A stretch of DNA of 64,000 bases from Sequoia sempervirens. Taxonomy: Eukaryota; Streptophyta; Pinopsida; Cupressales; Cupressaceae. Location: assembly GCA_007258455.2 (NCBI GenBank), contig VDFB02275574.1:186001-250000 (forward strand), read 5' to 3'. Positions 19,290-31,152 of this stretch are shown piece after piece. Every line of letters starts with the position of its first letter. Position 1 is the first letter of the stretch. A program made the translations under genes and the position numbers. The notes below the pieces were generated by a model, which made no database searches, was not told the origin of the DNA, and saw nothing but the letters and a program-made list of their open reading frames with translations.

Positions 19290-20034
19290 TCTCATGATTT
19301 TTTATTATTTTATAAATGTTGGGTGTTATTTTTCTATTGGCCGACATAAAAAACCCTATTTTGTAACTGACATAAGTCTTGATAAAAGGCTAAGGGTTAG
19401 GTTTCCATTGACATTGTATTGTAGCATTTGCAATGGTATTGAGTTGCAAGGATTACTGGTTGTAATCGGTTCAATTTACTGGATAATAATATTGGACTCT
19501 CTGTTGGTGGATGTAGCCCAAGTTTGGGTGAACCACGTTAAATATTATCTCTCGCTTTATTATTTCTATATTTTTTTTCATTCCTCTGTTTAATCTTTAT
19601 TTGCATTTAATTGATATTTTCTGCATGCAATTCCTAACACTCTCATCCTCTCCTATAGTGCCTTTTATGTGCAATTGATGAAACACTTAGATAAAATCTT
19701 ATAGATTCTTTGGGTCCTTGGCACTGACAATGGGGTGATTCCACTTGCACAGATCCTCACTGTTGTACTTGTAACAAGAGGGTTCAAGGAAAGCCTCTGC
19801 TTCGACCATTGCACTTTCAACACCTTCAACCTATAACAAACCCATCAATATAAATGACTACATTCAGAATTAAGTAGGGCAGAGAAAGAGAATTAGTAGG
19901 GGGAGAGATGAAAGTCTTATTTGAAAATGCAGACAACTTTTGTAACACATTTATTTATAATGAAATCATTTATATGTACCTATGGAGAAGAAATACAATT
20001 GGAAATAGATGAGAAAGAAAAGGAAAAATTAGAC
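19290..20034. other. Non-coding, nothing recognised
   Basis: A 99-codon frame at 19294-19593 has low-complexity aromatic content and no motif, and is not supported as a gene. Confidence 0.45.
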
Positions 20035-20880
20035 AGACCAAGAAATGTCACCAATAAGGTCAAGGCCCGATTTTATCACTTTTTGACATAAATTGAAGGA
20101 AATTGAGTAGGCTATTGTCAAGAATCAATAAAATTGGACCTTGAACTTATTGATGACATTTCTTCACACCCACCACTTCCTTGTTCATCCTTTCCATGTA
20201 ACATGAAGAATGTTAACGTCACATCAAATTCAAATGCATGCAACCAATTCATTCAAAATATGAAAATACACGTTCAAAAGTAGATTTCAAAATTACCCTT
20301 TCTTCAACTTTCTTCTTCTGAAAGAACCAAGGATAGTGTGTTTTCTAATATACTGTCAAAATCAACATATTCGTAATAGAAATTAAATTTTCTAAATGAA
20401 ATCACAAAGACACTCTAAAATCTGAGCAAAAAGCGACTACAACGACACATAAAAGTATTCAAGATATTGAAAACTATATCCAAGAAACGTTGCCAATAAG
20501 GTCAAGGCCCAATTTTTTCGCTTCCTTGCCAGAAATTGAGAAATTGGAAACCCATCATCCTATTACATCAATGTAGCGGATAACGAAGTTTCCTATTCCT
20601 CAAGATTTTTGCCCAAGAAAATGATCTCCTCCCCAGGCACCCTTTCTTCTTGCTGCCTTGTCGAGGCACATTTTCCTGTCCCAAATGGACACTAACTTGC
20701 TCGTGCCCACCACTTCCTTCTCCATCCTTGCCCTCTAATGGAAATAATTTAAACATCACATTAAATTTGAATACATGCAACCAATTCATTAAAAAATCAA
20801 AATACACGTTAAAAACATATTTCAAAATTACCCTTTCTCCCGCTTTCTTCCACTTTCCCTTTTAAAGTATGCATATGTGG
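20035..20880 (+). repeat. ~0.5-kb direct repeat pair
   Basis: Two copies about 0.5 kb apart share several blocks in order. 'ccaataaggtcaaggccc' occurs at about 20050 and 20490. 'caccacttcctt' occurs at 20171 and 20709. 'catgcaaccaattcatt' and 'tttcaaaattaccctttct' each occur in both. Both copies are non-coding. Confidence 0.8.
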
Positions 20881-20889
20881 TTGCCTATA

Positions 20890-21500
20890 ATATGTAAAAA
20901 AGTTGCAAGTGTTACAAGACAGTTAAAGTTCCAAAATTTATTGCACTGCTTGTTGTAAGCAAGCATATATTTTTTCAATCATAAGAAACACAATTTTAAG
21001 GTGGACTTCCTTACATTCTTGGTGTGTAGGAAACAAAAACATTTCACAAGCAAATAACTAACAAGGGACAGTGTGTTTTCCAACATTGCAAATAATGTGA
21101 GCATTTTTTTTATTGTAATCAGATGAAGATAGTGAAATGCTATTTTACTGTTACAAATAGCATTTAATATGATTATTCATTTGAAAGTATCCATGATGAG
21201 AAAAATAGTCGACCTAAAACGATCTAAATGTCAACCTTTTTCTTTCATTTATAAGCAAGCTACCATAAACAATAAGACTTCATATGACATTGCCTACTGG
21301 TATATTTCATATTAACATAAATAAAATGCACATTATAAACACACAACCAAATGATGCATCCATGGTTGGTTGTAATATGTAAAAAATTTGTGTGTTATGA
21401 ACAGTTAAAGTTCCAAATCTTTTTGCCACGCTCTGTTGTAAGCAAGCATATAGTTTTTCAATCATAAGAGAAATTTCAAACACAATTTTTAGTCTATCTA
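20890..21500 (+). repeat. ~110-bp direct repeat pair, ~480 bp apart
   Basis: 'acagttaaagttccaaa', 'ttgttgtaagcaagcatata' and 'tttttcaatcataaga' occur in the same order at 20920-20990 and at 21400-21475. Between them, 'gtgttttccaacattgcaaa' (about 21072) is the core motif shared with 26.3 kb and with fold-back 1. Confidence 0.75.
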
Positions 21501-21745
21501 ACACTTGTGATAAATTTGAAGGTTCCTTTCATTACATTATTTCTATTTAAATAAAATAAACATTTGAATACATTCATACTATCAATATAATTTTTGGTGG
21601 GGGATACATAAAAGTATGCAAAATCAACTGAGGTGTCACCAACCAATTGGGTTCTCACTGTGGAAGTAACCAAAACATTTTCATTACATTCATACTATCT
21701 ATGTGTAATTGTAGGTTAGAAAACATTGGGTGTTATGAAACCTGT

Positions 21746-23072
21746 TGTAGACATCCAAATTTGATTGCTCCCATACGATCAAATTTACCTCTTTATTCAT
21801 CCATTCTGTCAATATTAACTTATTTAATTAATATTACACTTCCCACTTAAGGTTCTTAAAGTATTTAATTTAACAATTAAATGCTTTACCTTACACCTTT
21901 TTCCTCTCTAAATTAAATAAATTCATCAATTTATTTAATTTAGTCATCTTAACCTTTTTAAATTAAAATCAATTTAAAATTCTTATTTTCTCTCTCCTTG
22001 TCACATCCTCTATAATCCTTCTCTAATCTGAATTAATTTAATTAATTCATTATTAAAATGTGCATCCTCTTAATCAAGGATTAATGTCACATCCTCCTAA
22101 ATTTTCCACTTGTTTTTAGTCTCTCATTAATTATCTTAATCAGCTATTTGCACAACCTTAATTAAAGTCATTAGCCACTTCTAGCACCCCCTTTTTAGTC
22201 AACCTTTTCATTTGCCTTTCTTGGCATTGACCCTCTTTCTCATGAGAATTTTTAATTCACATTTTATCTTTCCAAGACTTCTAGAACATTTGACTTGTCA
22301 CTTCATCCACATGTGACCATTTCCCACCTTTTTGGAGACCATCTCTTATCCATTAGATTCTCCTAAGAATGTGAATTTTTAATTCACATTTATTTCTCTA
22401 ACCACTTTCTCATTTCCCATGGAAATTTTTTGAGGAATTCCAAAATTCCTCAAATGTCACTTTCATTCTCACTTGGGGACAAGAAGTTACTTTTTGAGGA
22501 AATCTTCTCTCCCCAAGGTACTTGTCCTTCCTCCACATCATGTACTCTCCTTCCACATCACCTACACATCATATTATCCTTGGCCATCTCACATTCTATG
22601 TGTCAAGATGTGAGGGTTTGTGAGTCCTCAACTCACCATAGCCCTACATCTTGACCTTGGTAGCTCAATCTCAACCATTGAATTCTCTATAAATACCCCC
22701 TCCTCTAAGGAATTTTCAACACTTAGTCATTTGAGAAACCTTATGCTGTCATTTTGTGCACTCATTTTACAAGCATTTTTCTCTCATCTAGCCATCCATT
22801 TTAGCTATTTGCATTTGCATCCCACCATCTAGTAAATCTTGCATTTAACCACATCAATATCCATCTAAGGAGCATACAAAGCAATCCAAAACAAGGCCCA
22901 ATGAAGGAATTTCAGCTGCAAAGAGGAGGTATAATCATTTGCAATCTTCTTTCATTTTATCTCTTTGTATTAACAATTCCTTAGGCTAATCTTGAGGTGT
23001 TTCTTTGTGTTTTTCCATTGCATTTTAGTTGTTTTTGCACATTTAGAATAGGTAAAACTCGAGGATATCACA
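21746..23072 (+). mobile_element. Solo LTR (1.33 kb) of an LTR retrotransposon
   Basis: The segment starts TGTAGACATCC, ends ATATCACA, and is flanked by CCTGT (21741-21745) and CCTGC (23073-23077), a near-perfect 5-bp duplication. A TATA box (TATAAATA, 22688-22695) lies two thirds along, as expected for the U3/R boundary. The outer flanks are two halves of one local repeat: 'gttatgaaac' on the left and 'caacccaaatgttg' on the right. The same sequence is uninterrupted at about 25685-25715 ('atgaaacctccaaccc'). No internal coding sequence or second LTR is nearby, so the element was reduced to one LTR by recombination. Confidence 0.75.
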
Positions 23073-23077
23073 CCTGC

Positions 23078-24050
23078 AACCCAAATGTTGTTTTCAAACC
23101 CTTTACAAGTAACAGCTCACCCCTCAGGTGAATTTGGATAGTCTTATATATCCCTGACCTGCAACTCCCTACAAAATGAGAAAACCTAGAACACAGATTT
23201 TTCCAAGAACAATACTTGTTATAATTTAAAACACATGTCTTAATCACATCAACGCCCTTCCCTCCCTTAGTGAACGAATAGCTTCTCGCATAGGGAAAAA
23301 AATGTTGGCGTAATTCAATGTGATGGGACACCTTCTCGCTTTCCTCACCGTGACGTTTCCTCTCGTCTATCAGTTTTGTCACTTTTATCATCCATTTTGG
23401 AGGGCCCTACACTATGTCGTCTCATCATGCTATGCATGTTTTTATGTATGTTGTTATATATGATTTTATGCATTTTTGTATGTACATAGGTGTATTTTTT
23501 CAGGAGATTAGCTACGTCCATACAGGGTTTTACAACATTATATGGGTTGAAGGTTTCATAAATCATGCACTCACATCCCACTGTGTTTCCCAACCTACAA
23601 TCATACAGAGTGTTAATGGTTGTTGGAAAATAGTGGGTGTTTAAAAAATGATGCATTTCATTGCATTCCTACGGTCTAAATAACAAAATATTTTCAAGAC
23701 AATCATACTATTGTGTAAAATTCCAGGTTTCAAAACACTGGTTTTTCAAAATTTGCAACCCATACAATGTTTTACAACCCTTTACAAGTGACAACCCAAT
23801 TGGTTGCAAACCCCTCACGTCAATTCCATTGGTTTTTCGTCTCCCCCACCTGCTCTCCAACCTTTCGCTTTCAACTTGAAAAATGAGAAAACCCACAACA
23901 CAGAGTGTTTTCCAATAACAATACCTCCTACATATTAAAACACATGTCTTAATCATGTCAAATCCCCTTCATGCCCGCACTGAAAGGATAGCTTCTCGCG
24001 CAAGGCAAAGAACACCAGCGTCATTCAAAGCGACGAGAAAATTGACCTCA
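23078..24050 (+). repeat. Diverged direct repeats (fold-back 2 outer region)
   Basis: Sequences around 23078-23340 and 23750-24045 share, in order, 'aaccctttacaagt', 'aaaatgagaaaacc', 'aaaacacatgtcttaatca' and 'atagcttctcgc'. They are two old direct copies about 690 bases apart. No gene is supported, although short frames exist on both strands. Confidence 0.65.
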
Positions 24051-24057
24051 CAACACT

Positions 24058-24560
24058 GTTAGGGGAGAAGCGAAAGTGTAGGCAAAGCACACCTATGTAT
24101 GTAACGTTATATCATAACCCCCATCCCATGCACTAGACAAAATGCACTAATGGAAAGACTTGACGAATAGTTAGGCGTCTGCTGTCACGTGTCCCATTGC
24201 CAGAGAAGGAACATGTGGCCAGTGGGAAATCAAAGAGCAATAGAAAAAATGCACCTAAACGTTGCTATTTTCCACATTTTCATTTTGTAGTTTGTTGGGG
24301 AGCACGGGCAACGAAATGGAGTTGCAGGCATTTGTGTTTGGAGGTTGAACGAGAGTCGAGGGTCTACACTACTTAAACGCATTTGACAGGGCACAAAATT
24401 TATCTAGCAGGTATATAAATTTTCCATTTCTATATCTGCCATGTTCATTAAGAAAATGGGTTTTCATTAATGAGAAAATAAAGGGTTTTCCTTGCGTAAA
24501 GGGTTTTCATTTGAAATGCAGAGCTCTTTATGTGTTTTTGTGTAAAGGGATAATTAAAAG
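24058..24560 (-). repeat. Fold-back 2, left arm
   Basis: This is the reverse complement of parts of 27140-27945. 'gttaggggagaagcgaaagt' pairs with the right end; 'tatatcataacccccatccc' and 'cgaaatggagttgcagg' pair with 27860-27895 and 27665-27690. 'gagaaaataaagggttttcc' pairs with the block near 27175-27195. It contains CACGTG at about 24188. A second, nearer partner is 25920-26243. Confidence 0.75.
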
Positions 24561-25600
24561 GATGCAATATCATCGTGCACTTTGTTTTGAGCATTTCCCA
24601 TGCAACACTCACACTTCAAGGAGGAAACATCCTACATGTGAAATTTTGGGATATAATAAGCACACAATAATGTAACATTTAAAAAAAAATTAAACTGGAA
24701 ATTCTTTGCATTCGTCACAGTAAGCATCTCATCTATAAAAAAATCATAACTTCTTAATGTAAAATAAATTTTGGAAATTTAATTGACTAGTACACTTACA
24801 ATTCAAGTTATGACAGCTAGAATCACCTATATTTAGTGCAAAAGCTTCACGTCTCCTAAAGCGTCCTTCTCAATCCACTTGCCCTTATTTTCTTCAATTT
24901 TGTTTCCTCAAAGATATCAACCACCTGGAAGGAAGACATGTGTTAGTGATAGATTAAATTGGAAAATTAAAGACATTTGGTGCTACAAAGAATTCTTTTT
25001 ATTCCAAATTTCACCAATATAGGATTATATGCTGTGGTGAGTGCAAAATTACAACTTGTACAGACAATAAACAAACATATTAAACTGTACAATGAGAATT
25101 TAATTTCCAATTTAACCTATCATTAACACTAGTAATATATATCAGCAATTATATATGCCATTCTGCCATTCTACAGGAATTGTGAAGCACTGAACGTTCT
25201 TTTGGATATATAAAAAACTCATCCCTCCTAACATATGAAAGAGGCCATAACTTGCAATAATCAACAAGGGCATAAAAGACAGATAAGAAGGATACAGTAT
25301 GAATGCAATTTAGATAGTACAAACAATGTGAGTATGAGTTGTCATTTTCAAAGCTTTTTTTTGGCATGAGAATTGGAGGCAGACTGATGTGTGCATTTTC
25401 AGTTTGGAGAAAGAAGGGGGAAAACACTCTGTGTTTTATGTCTGCACATTGAAAGTTGAAGGTTGGAGTGCATGTGTAGGAGATGGAGGAGAAAACCAGT
25501 GTTTTGCAACCTAGAATTTTACAAAATGCTATGAATGTAATTTAGACAGTACAAATGTAATGAAAGGCACCTTATAACAAGTCTCAGACAGAGTAAAAGT
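24561..25600. other. Fold-back 2 interior, mostly non-coding
   Basis: An AT-rich interior. An exon-like segment at 24858-24922 is listed separately. The minus-strand frame at 25149-25427 has no recognisable motif and lies in AT-rich sequence, so it is not called. Confidence 0.4.
24858..24922 (-). pseudogene. Possible captured terminal exon
   Basis: On the minus strand 'CTTCCTTCCAG' looks like a splice acceptor and is followed by an open stretch reading 'VVDIFEETKLKKIRASGLRR' then TL and a TAG stop. The charge pattern and the consensus-like acceptor are unusual for this AT-rich interior. The gene of origin is not recognised; at about 22 codons the call is weak. Confidence 0.25.
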
Positions 25601-25601
25601 T

Positions 25602-25913
25602 GTGTTTCAATTTCTTAATATGATCCAAATATACATGCACAGTATGATTGTAGGTTGGAAAACACAGTGGGAGGTGATGTAACAACATGATTTATGAAAC
25701 CTCCAACCCACAAAATGTTGTAAAACCCTCTACACACTAAATACAAATACCTTATTGGGTGTTTACAAAATGGTTCCTATCACCACACTCCTACAATCTA
25801 AATAACACAAAGCTTTTCAATACATACGTATTGTTTTGTAAAATTGTAGGATGCAAAACACTGTGTTTTACAAAACTTGCAACCCACCTAATGTTTCAAA
25901 ACCATTTAGACAC
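25602..25913 (+). repeat. 313-bp direct repeat, copy A
   Basis: It repeats at 26579-26893 with about 978 bases between equivalent points. Shared blocks include 'acatgcacagtatgatt', 'gaaacctccaacccac' and 'ttgtaggatgcaaaacact'. A diverged third copy is visible at about 23590-23780. It includes the uninterrupted version of the solo-LTR target. Confidence 0.9.
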
Positions 25914-25919
25914 TAGTAT

Positions 25920-26243
25920 TTGAGGGACGTTTAGGTGTGTTTTGTCTATTGCTTTATGCTTTTTCCTGCAACTCCATTCTATCGCCCAAGCATCCCTCCC
26001 CAGCAAATTGCAAAAAGAAATGTGGAAAATGGAGACGTTTAGAGTATTTTGTCTATTACTTTTTGACTTTCCTACTGGTCATGCATCATTTTTTGGCAAC
26101 GGGCACGTGACGACACACGGCTAACCGTCTGTTAAGTCTTTTCGTCGGTGCATTTTGTCTAGCACGTGGAATGGGGGTTATGATATAACATTACATACAT
26201 AGGTGTGTTTTGTCTACACTTTGCTTCTCCCCTAACGATATAT
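25920..26243 (+). repeat. Fold-back 2 arm-end copy (internal)
   Basis: A direct copy of the right-arm end at 27640-27945, inverted relative to 24058-24345. Shared blocks include 'ctccccagcaaa', 'aaatgtggaaaatgg', 'tttttgactttcc' and 'cttacatacatagg'-like sequence. It ends 'cttctcccctaac', the exact complement of the left arm's first bases. It could be the true partner of the left arm in a 2.2-kb element. Confidence 0.75.
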
Positions 26244-26578
26244 TATACTAGCATTAAAGGTCAATTCATAAAATATACTAGTATTTGAGGGAACAACTGA
26301 GAGGAGACAGTGTGTTTTCCAACATTGCAAATAATGCAAGCATTTTGTTTGTTCTAATCAGATGAAGAAAGTGAAATGACATTTTGACTGTAGCAAAGAG
26401 TTGCTCAAAAATTTGAAAGTGGACTTCATTGCATTCTTGGTCGTAACGAAACAAAACTTTTCAAAATGAACTAACTGACATGGGACGATGTGTTTTCCAA
26501 CACTACAAATAATGTTGAGCATTTTATTTCTTCCAATTAGATGAAAAAAGGGAAAGGCCATTTTGCATCTATCCAAAT
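26244..26578 (+). repeat. Tandem core-motif copies
   Basis: Two related pieces carry 'gtgttttccaaca' (about 26312 and 26490), followed by 'aataatg', 'agcatttt' and 'cagatgaa' or 'tagatgaa'. They match the copy at about 21066-21140. No gene is seen. Confidence 0.65.
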
Positions 26579-26893
26579 ATGTGTTTCAATTTCCTAATAT
26601 GATCCAATTATACATGCACAGTATGATTACAGGTTGGAAAAAATAGTGGGAGGTGAGGTGACAACATGATTACGAAACCTCCAACCCACACAATGTTGTA
26701 AAAACCTCTACACACTGAAGCCAAATACCTTACTGGGTGTTTACAAAATGATGCCTATCACCACATTTCTACAGTCTAAATAACACAAAGCTATTCAATG
26801 CATACATACTATTTTGTAAAATTGTAGGATGCAAAACACTATGTTTTACAAAACCTGCAACCCACCTAATGTTTCAAAACCATTTAGACACTG
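26579..26893 (+). repeat. 313-bp direct repeat, copy B
   Basis: The second copy of 25602-25913, with scattered substitutions and the same block order. Confidence 0.9.
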
Positions 26894-27139
26894 CAACCTT
26901 TATAATGAGAATGTCAATGGGAAAATATAAGGTTTTGTTTGTGTGTACAATTTTGGGCTTTTTTTCCATTCCAAATTATGATTTTGAAAACCCGTCGGCA
27001 CATAACCCACATTGTGTTTCAAATGAAAACCAATTTTCACAAGGAACAACCTTTATTTTCCCGTCAATGAAAATCCATTTTCGCAACGAACATCCAAAAG
27101 GAAAAATTTAAAAGCCAACACAAAAACCCATAAAAACAC
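26894..27139 (+). other. Spacer inside fold-back 2
   Basis: Non-coding. It contains 'aatgaaaaccaattttcaca', related to the repeated 'aatgaaaacccattttc' words of the arm. Confidence 0.4.
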
Positions 27140-27945
27140 ACAAAACACCTCTGCATTTCAAATGGAAACCCCTATATTTTCTCGTTAATGAAAACCCATC
27201 TTCCCAACAAATAGTCATTCAATTCTTCATAGTGAAATTTGAAAACCCTCAAAACAAAAAAATATAAACAACTATGCACTTGAAATGAAAAACCTACATG
27301 TAAACAAAACATTTTATTTTGTCATTGATGAAAACCCATTTTCTTTAACGAATAGTTATTCAATGCTTCACAGAAAACCCATTTGACAGTCATTCAATGC
27401 TTCACACTTCCTACATAGAATGGAAAAATGACATATATATTTGGCAAATATACATACCTGTTGGTTAGCCGTTGTGCCTATTGAATGTGTTGCTCTTGTT
27501 TGGCTTCCATTTTGTCGCTCGCGCTCCCCAACTAATTGCAAAATGAAATGTGGTAAATGGCGACGTTTAGCTGCGTGGATGTGAAAAAATGTAGACAAAA
27601 CAAACCTATGTACATAAGAAAATGCATAAAAACATACTTTGGTTTGGCCTCCAAACACTTTTACTTGCAACTCTATTTCGTCGCCCGCACGTCCCTCCCC
27701 AGCAAACTGTAAAATGAAATGTGGAAAATGGTGACGTTTAGGGTGTTTTTTCTATTTCTTTTTGACTTTCCCATTGGTTGCACATACTTTTTCGGTGACG
27801 GACATGTGACAACACACGAAAAATCATCCGTCAAGTATTTTCATCGGTGCGTTTTGTCCAACACTCGAATGGGGGATGGGGGGTATGATATAATGTTACA
27901 TACATAGGTGCATTATGTATACACTTTAGCTTTCTCCAAAATGGA
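27140..27945 (+). repeat. Fold-back 2, right arm
   Basis: Outer partner of 24058-24560. Reverse-complement matches include 'cgtcgcccgcac' with 'gtgcgggcgac'-like sequence at 24308, and 'ctctgcatttcaaatg' with 'catttgaaatgcagag' at 24511. It also holds an extra partial unit at about 27480-27600, so the arm has been internally duplicated. Confidence 0.75.
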
Positions 27946-28553
27946 TGGTATCATGATTACTTAAGTACATATATATTTTGAAGATTTTATATTTGTTTTT
28001 GTTGATGTTTAACTAAGCATGACCAACAAGTGATTTAAGTAAGGGGATATTCTTGTTGATTAGGAAATGTATATTGTTGTTGTTGAAGGATATTTATAGT
28101 GTATTTGAATTCATTCATCGATTTTGAAGTAATACTTGACTAATAATATCAATTATTCATGATGCTTTTAAATATTGCATATTAAATATAATATAAATTG
28201 AATATCTTGTATTTAAATGAATTATTTGTCTGAGCTATTAATTTTTTCTACCACTTGAAAGTGATTAGGCACATTATATTCATCATACTTATGATAACAA
28301 TCAACCCCAAATTTATTATTTAAGTTAATTATTTATTCTAATGAAATTATTTTATTATGTAAGCTAGTTAAAATATTTGTAATATAAATATAACAATTGT
28401 TGGTGTAAATAGGTGTTTTACCTATGTAGGTCCTATTTACATGTTAAGTCCACTTAGGTCCTAGGAGGGAATCTTTCTAGTCTGTGATTGTTTTCACTAG
28501 ATCTTATCTTATATTTTGGCATTTAATGCTTGTGTCGTAATTCATTTAATATT
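27946..28553. other. Very AT-rich spacer with one hairpin
   Basis: No gene. 'gtaaatagg' and 'cctatttac' (about 28405-28441) form a perfect 9-bp inverted repeat around an inner 'acctatgtaggt' palindrome. Confidence 0.6.
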
Positions 28554-30528
28554 TGTTGGGGTAGTTATGTCAAGATTAAGAAACATATCATGATCTTGTC
28601 TAATTCTATCTCACAACTTGCCTTTATAAGAAAGGTGCCATATGTACATCAATATTGAATCTGACAATCTTGTATCCATAATCATAACATGGTATTTTCA
28701 TCATCTCTCTTGTGGAATTTATTGTTGTCTTGCAAGTGATATTGGAGTGTTGAGGAATTCACCATAAACTCCTACATGGTATCAGAGCTTCAATGTTGCA
28801 AACTTCTTCCCATATCTGAGGGACAAATATTGGCATGAAAATTTTATTGGTTGTGAGTTGGGGTTTCAAGGACCTCACCTAATCTAGGGTATCAGAGAAA
28901 TTTAGGTTTGCCTTTCATTTTATTAATTTCATCATGTTTTGAATAATCTACAAGGGTTTCAAGGAGGGTTTTAGTTGTCAAATCTTGGGGGTAGCAAAAT
29001 TTTGGGAGCACTTTGGGTAAATATAGACATCGTCGTTGTGTTTAATAGGCTCGATAACCTAAGGATCGATTGTAAATTCGTCATTTTTTTATACTTTTGT
29101 TAAGGGGCATCAAGGAAATTTTTCTCTACTTAATGAATTTTGTACGGTCATACAATACAGTCTGACGTTTCAGGGTTTGTACAATCACAAGTAGATGACA
29201 TCTCAGAGGAATATTTGACATCTTCTACATCACATCATACATTTTCTATGCAATATTTATGTCATTCAACAGTCACGTTGATGTATTGATTACATCATAT
29301 TCATCAATACAACCCTATCTTTTTTTTATACGAAGCATTTATTAATTGCAAGGTTTTTATTAAAATCAATCGATGTTTTGTTTTAGCCCATGGTCATATA
29401 TAAAGGGTTACGACCAATACCTACTGTGTGGGAGCTTATGCCTCGACACCAACAACGTCCAAAATTCAACTCTCTATCATCGTCGTTGGGTGACATTTAT
29501 TATTATTTAAAATTGAGATATTGACATAAAGTTGGCTTCGTCAATTTTGTAGTGGTGCAAGTTATTTTCTAAAAATTTGTTGTTTGGAGGAACTTATTGT
29601 TGTTTGGAGGTATTCATTACTATTTGAAGTCAAATCTTCATTTTTGGCTCTCAAGCTCATAAATTTTTGCCATGATCTTCGGTTTTTATGATTCTTATGG
29701 TGTTGGAAAAGTATTAAGGAGCTCTATCAAGCCATCCATGCACTTTTTTTGTTTATATCCCAGGTATATTGTGATTTTAATTCTTTCCTAATGGGTTGAT
29801 TACTTGGATATTTTGATAGTTGGGAGGGTGTTTTTTATATCATTGTACTTCATTTCAGTACTAGAACAATGTTTTATCCTATTGCTTCATTCATATTCCA
29901 AGGTTTCTCCATATTGAGAGTGTTCCAGTGTTCTTTGGCATCGGGTCTATTATTTCTTTATCATGATTCCAAGCTTGAGTCCTTGAGTGAATCTAATATT
30001 GTTTCTATCATCAGAATTATCTTTCCTTTGCTTTCCTTGATTAAGGTTCCAATGTTACTCCACCAATGTGCTTCTAGTGTTTCTTTATAGTAGGTTATCT
30101 CATTGAGGGTGGTTGAATGGTCTCTTCTTCACCTCTCTTATGGGAGCCTTTTTCCTCGAATGGCGTTTTGTCCTCTCATTCTTCATGAAGAGCATTATTA
30201 TGTTTTATCTATTTTGGGGAGGAGTTTTGTCCCATTAGGTTTTCTCCTTTAATCCATTTGTGAGACATTATATTTGCATTTTTACATGGGTATTGTTGGG
30301 ATAGTTATCTCATTATATAGTATTAAGACACGTGTCATGATCTTGTCTAATCTTATATCATAGCTTGCCTCTATAAGCAAGGCATCATATGTACATCAAT
30401 ATTCAATTTGATAATCTTGCATCCATAATCATAGCATGATATTTTTTCCATTTCTCTCTTTTGAAAGTTATTTTTGTCTTACAAGTGATCCTAGGGTGTT
30501 GAGGAGTTCACCATAAACTCCTAAAACA
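28554..30528 (+). mobile_element. Non-autonomous short LTR retrotransposon (TRIM-like)
   Basis: LTRs of about 223-235 bases at 28554-28776 and 30294-30528 both start TGTTGGG and share 'tcatgatcttgtctaat', 'catatgtacatcaatatt' and 'ttcaccataaactcct'. Immediately after the 5' LTR is TGGTATCAGAGC (28777-28788), the exact complement of the initiator-methionine tRNA 3' end, which primes minus-strand synthesis in many plant elements. The 1.5-kb interior has no gag, protease, integrase or RT, only unmotifed frames (for example 29869-30090). Length and LTR size match TRIM-type elements mobilised in trans. Target duplication is unclear (ATATT left, ATACA right), so the 3' edge may be a few bases off. 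Confidence 0.85.
28777..28788 (+). promoter_or_regulatory. Primer binding site, initiator Met tRNA
   Basis: TGGTATCAGAGC directly abuts the 5' LTR end (TACA at 28773-28776) and is a perfect 12-base match to the usual plant site. Confidence 0.9.
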
Positions 30529-30912
30529 ATACACTAGTTGTATTATGAATATAATATATTGCATCAATTAATACATATAATTATATTATATTTGTATAAT
30601 ATAGTTATTCCAATTTTAATAGAATTTTGAAACAAAATAATTATTATAGTTAATAATTTAACATAGATATTAATATTTATTATAATACTTAGTAGTATAT
30701 TATATATGTTCTTTCATTTATCCTTTATTCTTTGATGAATGTTCATATCGTGTTCCAAATGTGCTAAGCATATATGTAAACAAGATTATTGTGAAAATTT
30801 TATGTGAGTAATAAATGCAATTATTAATCACAAAGCATAGAAACAAAAGAAATAAATTATCTAATTAAATGCAATGCACTTCATCTTGGTTATAGTGAGT
30901 CCCAATACCTCA
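30529..30912. other. Very AT-rich spacer
   Basis: No gene or repeat recognised. The Copia fragment begins abruptly at about 30913. Confidence 0.5.
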
Positions 30913-31152
30913 AAATGTTGTTTATTGGTAACAACAAGGTAATGATCAAAGAATTGAAAGCGCAACTCTCTAGCACATTTAAGATGAAAGATATAGGGGA
31001 TGCAAAATATATCCTTGGTATGGAGATCAATAGAGATAGAGGTAACAAAAAGCTTTGCCTAAGTCAAAGCAACTGTGTTGATACTATTTTGAAATGGTTT
31101 AACATGCATGATAGTAAACCAATTAATATTCCTTTACCAGTTGGCACGAATT
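30913..31152 (+). pseudogene. Ty1/Copia reverse transcriptase, C-terminal piece (left of the nested insertion)
   Basis: The frame reads 'MLFIGNNKVMIKELKAQL', 'MKDIGDAKYILGMEI', 'CLSQSNCVDTILKWFNMHDS' and 'PLPVGT', the Copia RT region just downstream of the YVDD box. The catalytic YVDD itself and all upstream pol are missing; sequence before 30913 is unrelated, so this edge is a breakpoint. The frame is cut by the LTR element at 31153. It resumes in the same phase at 39656, so both halves were one gene before the insertion. Confidence 0.9.
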
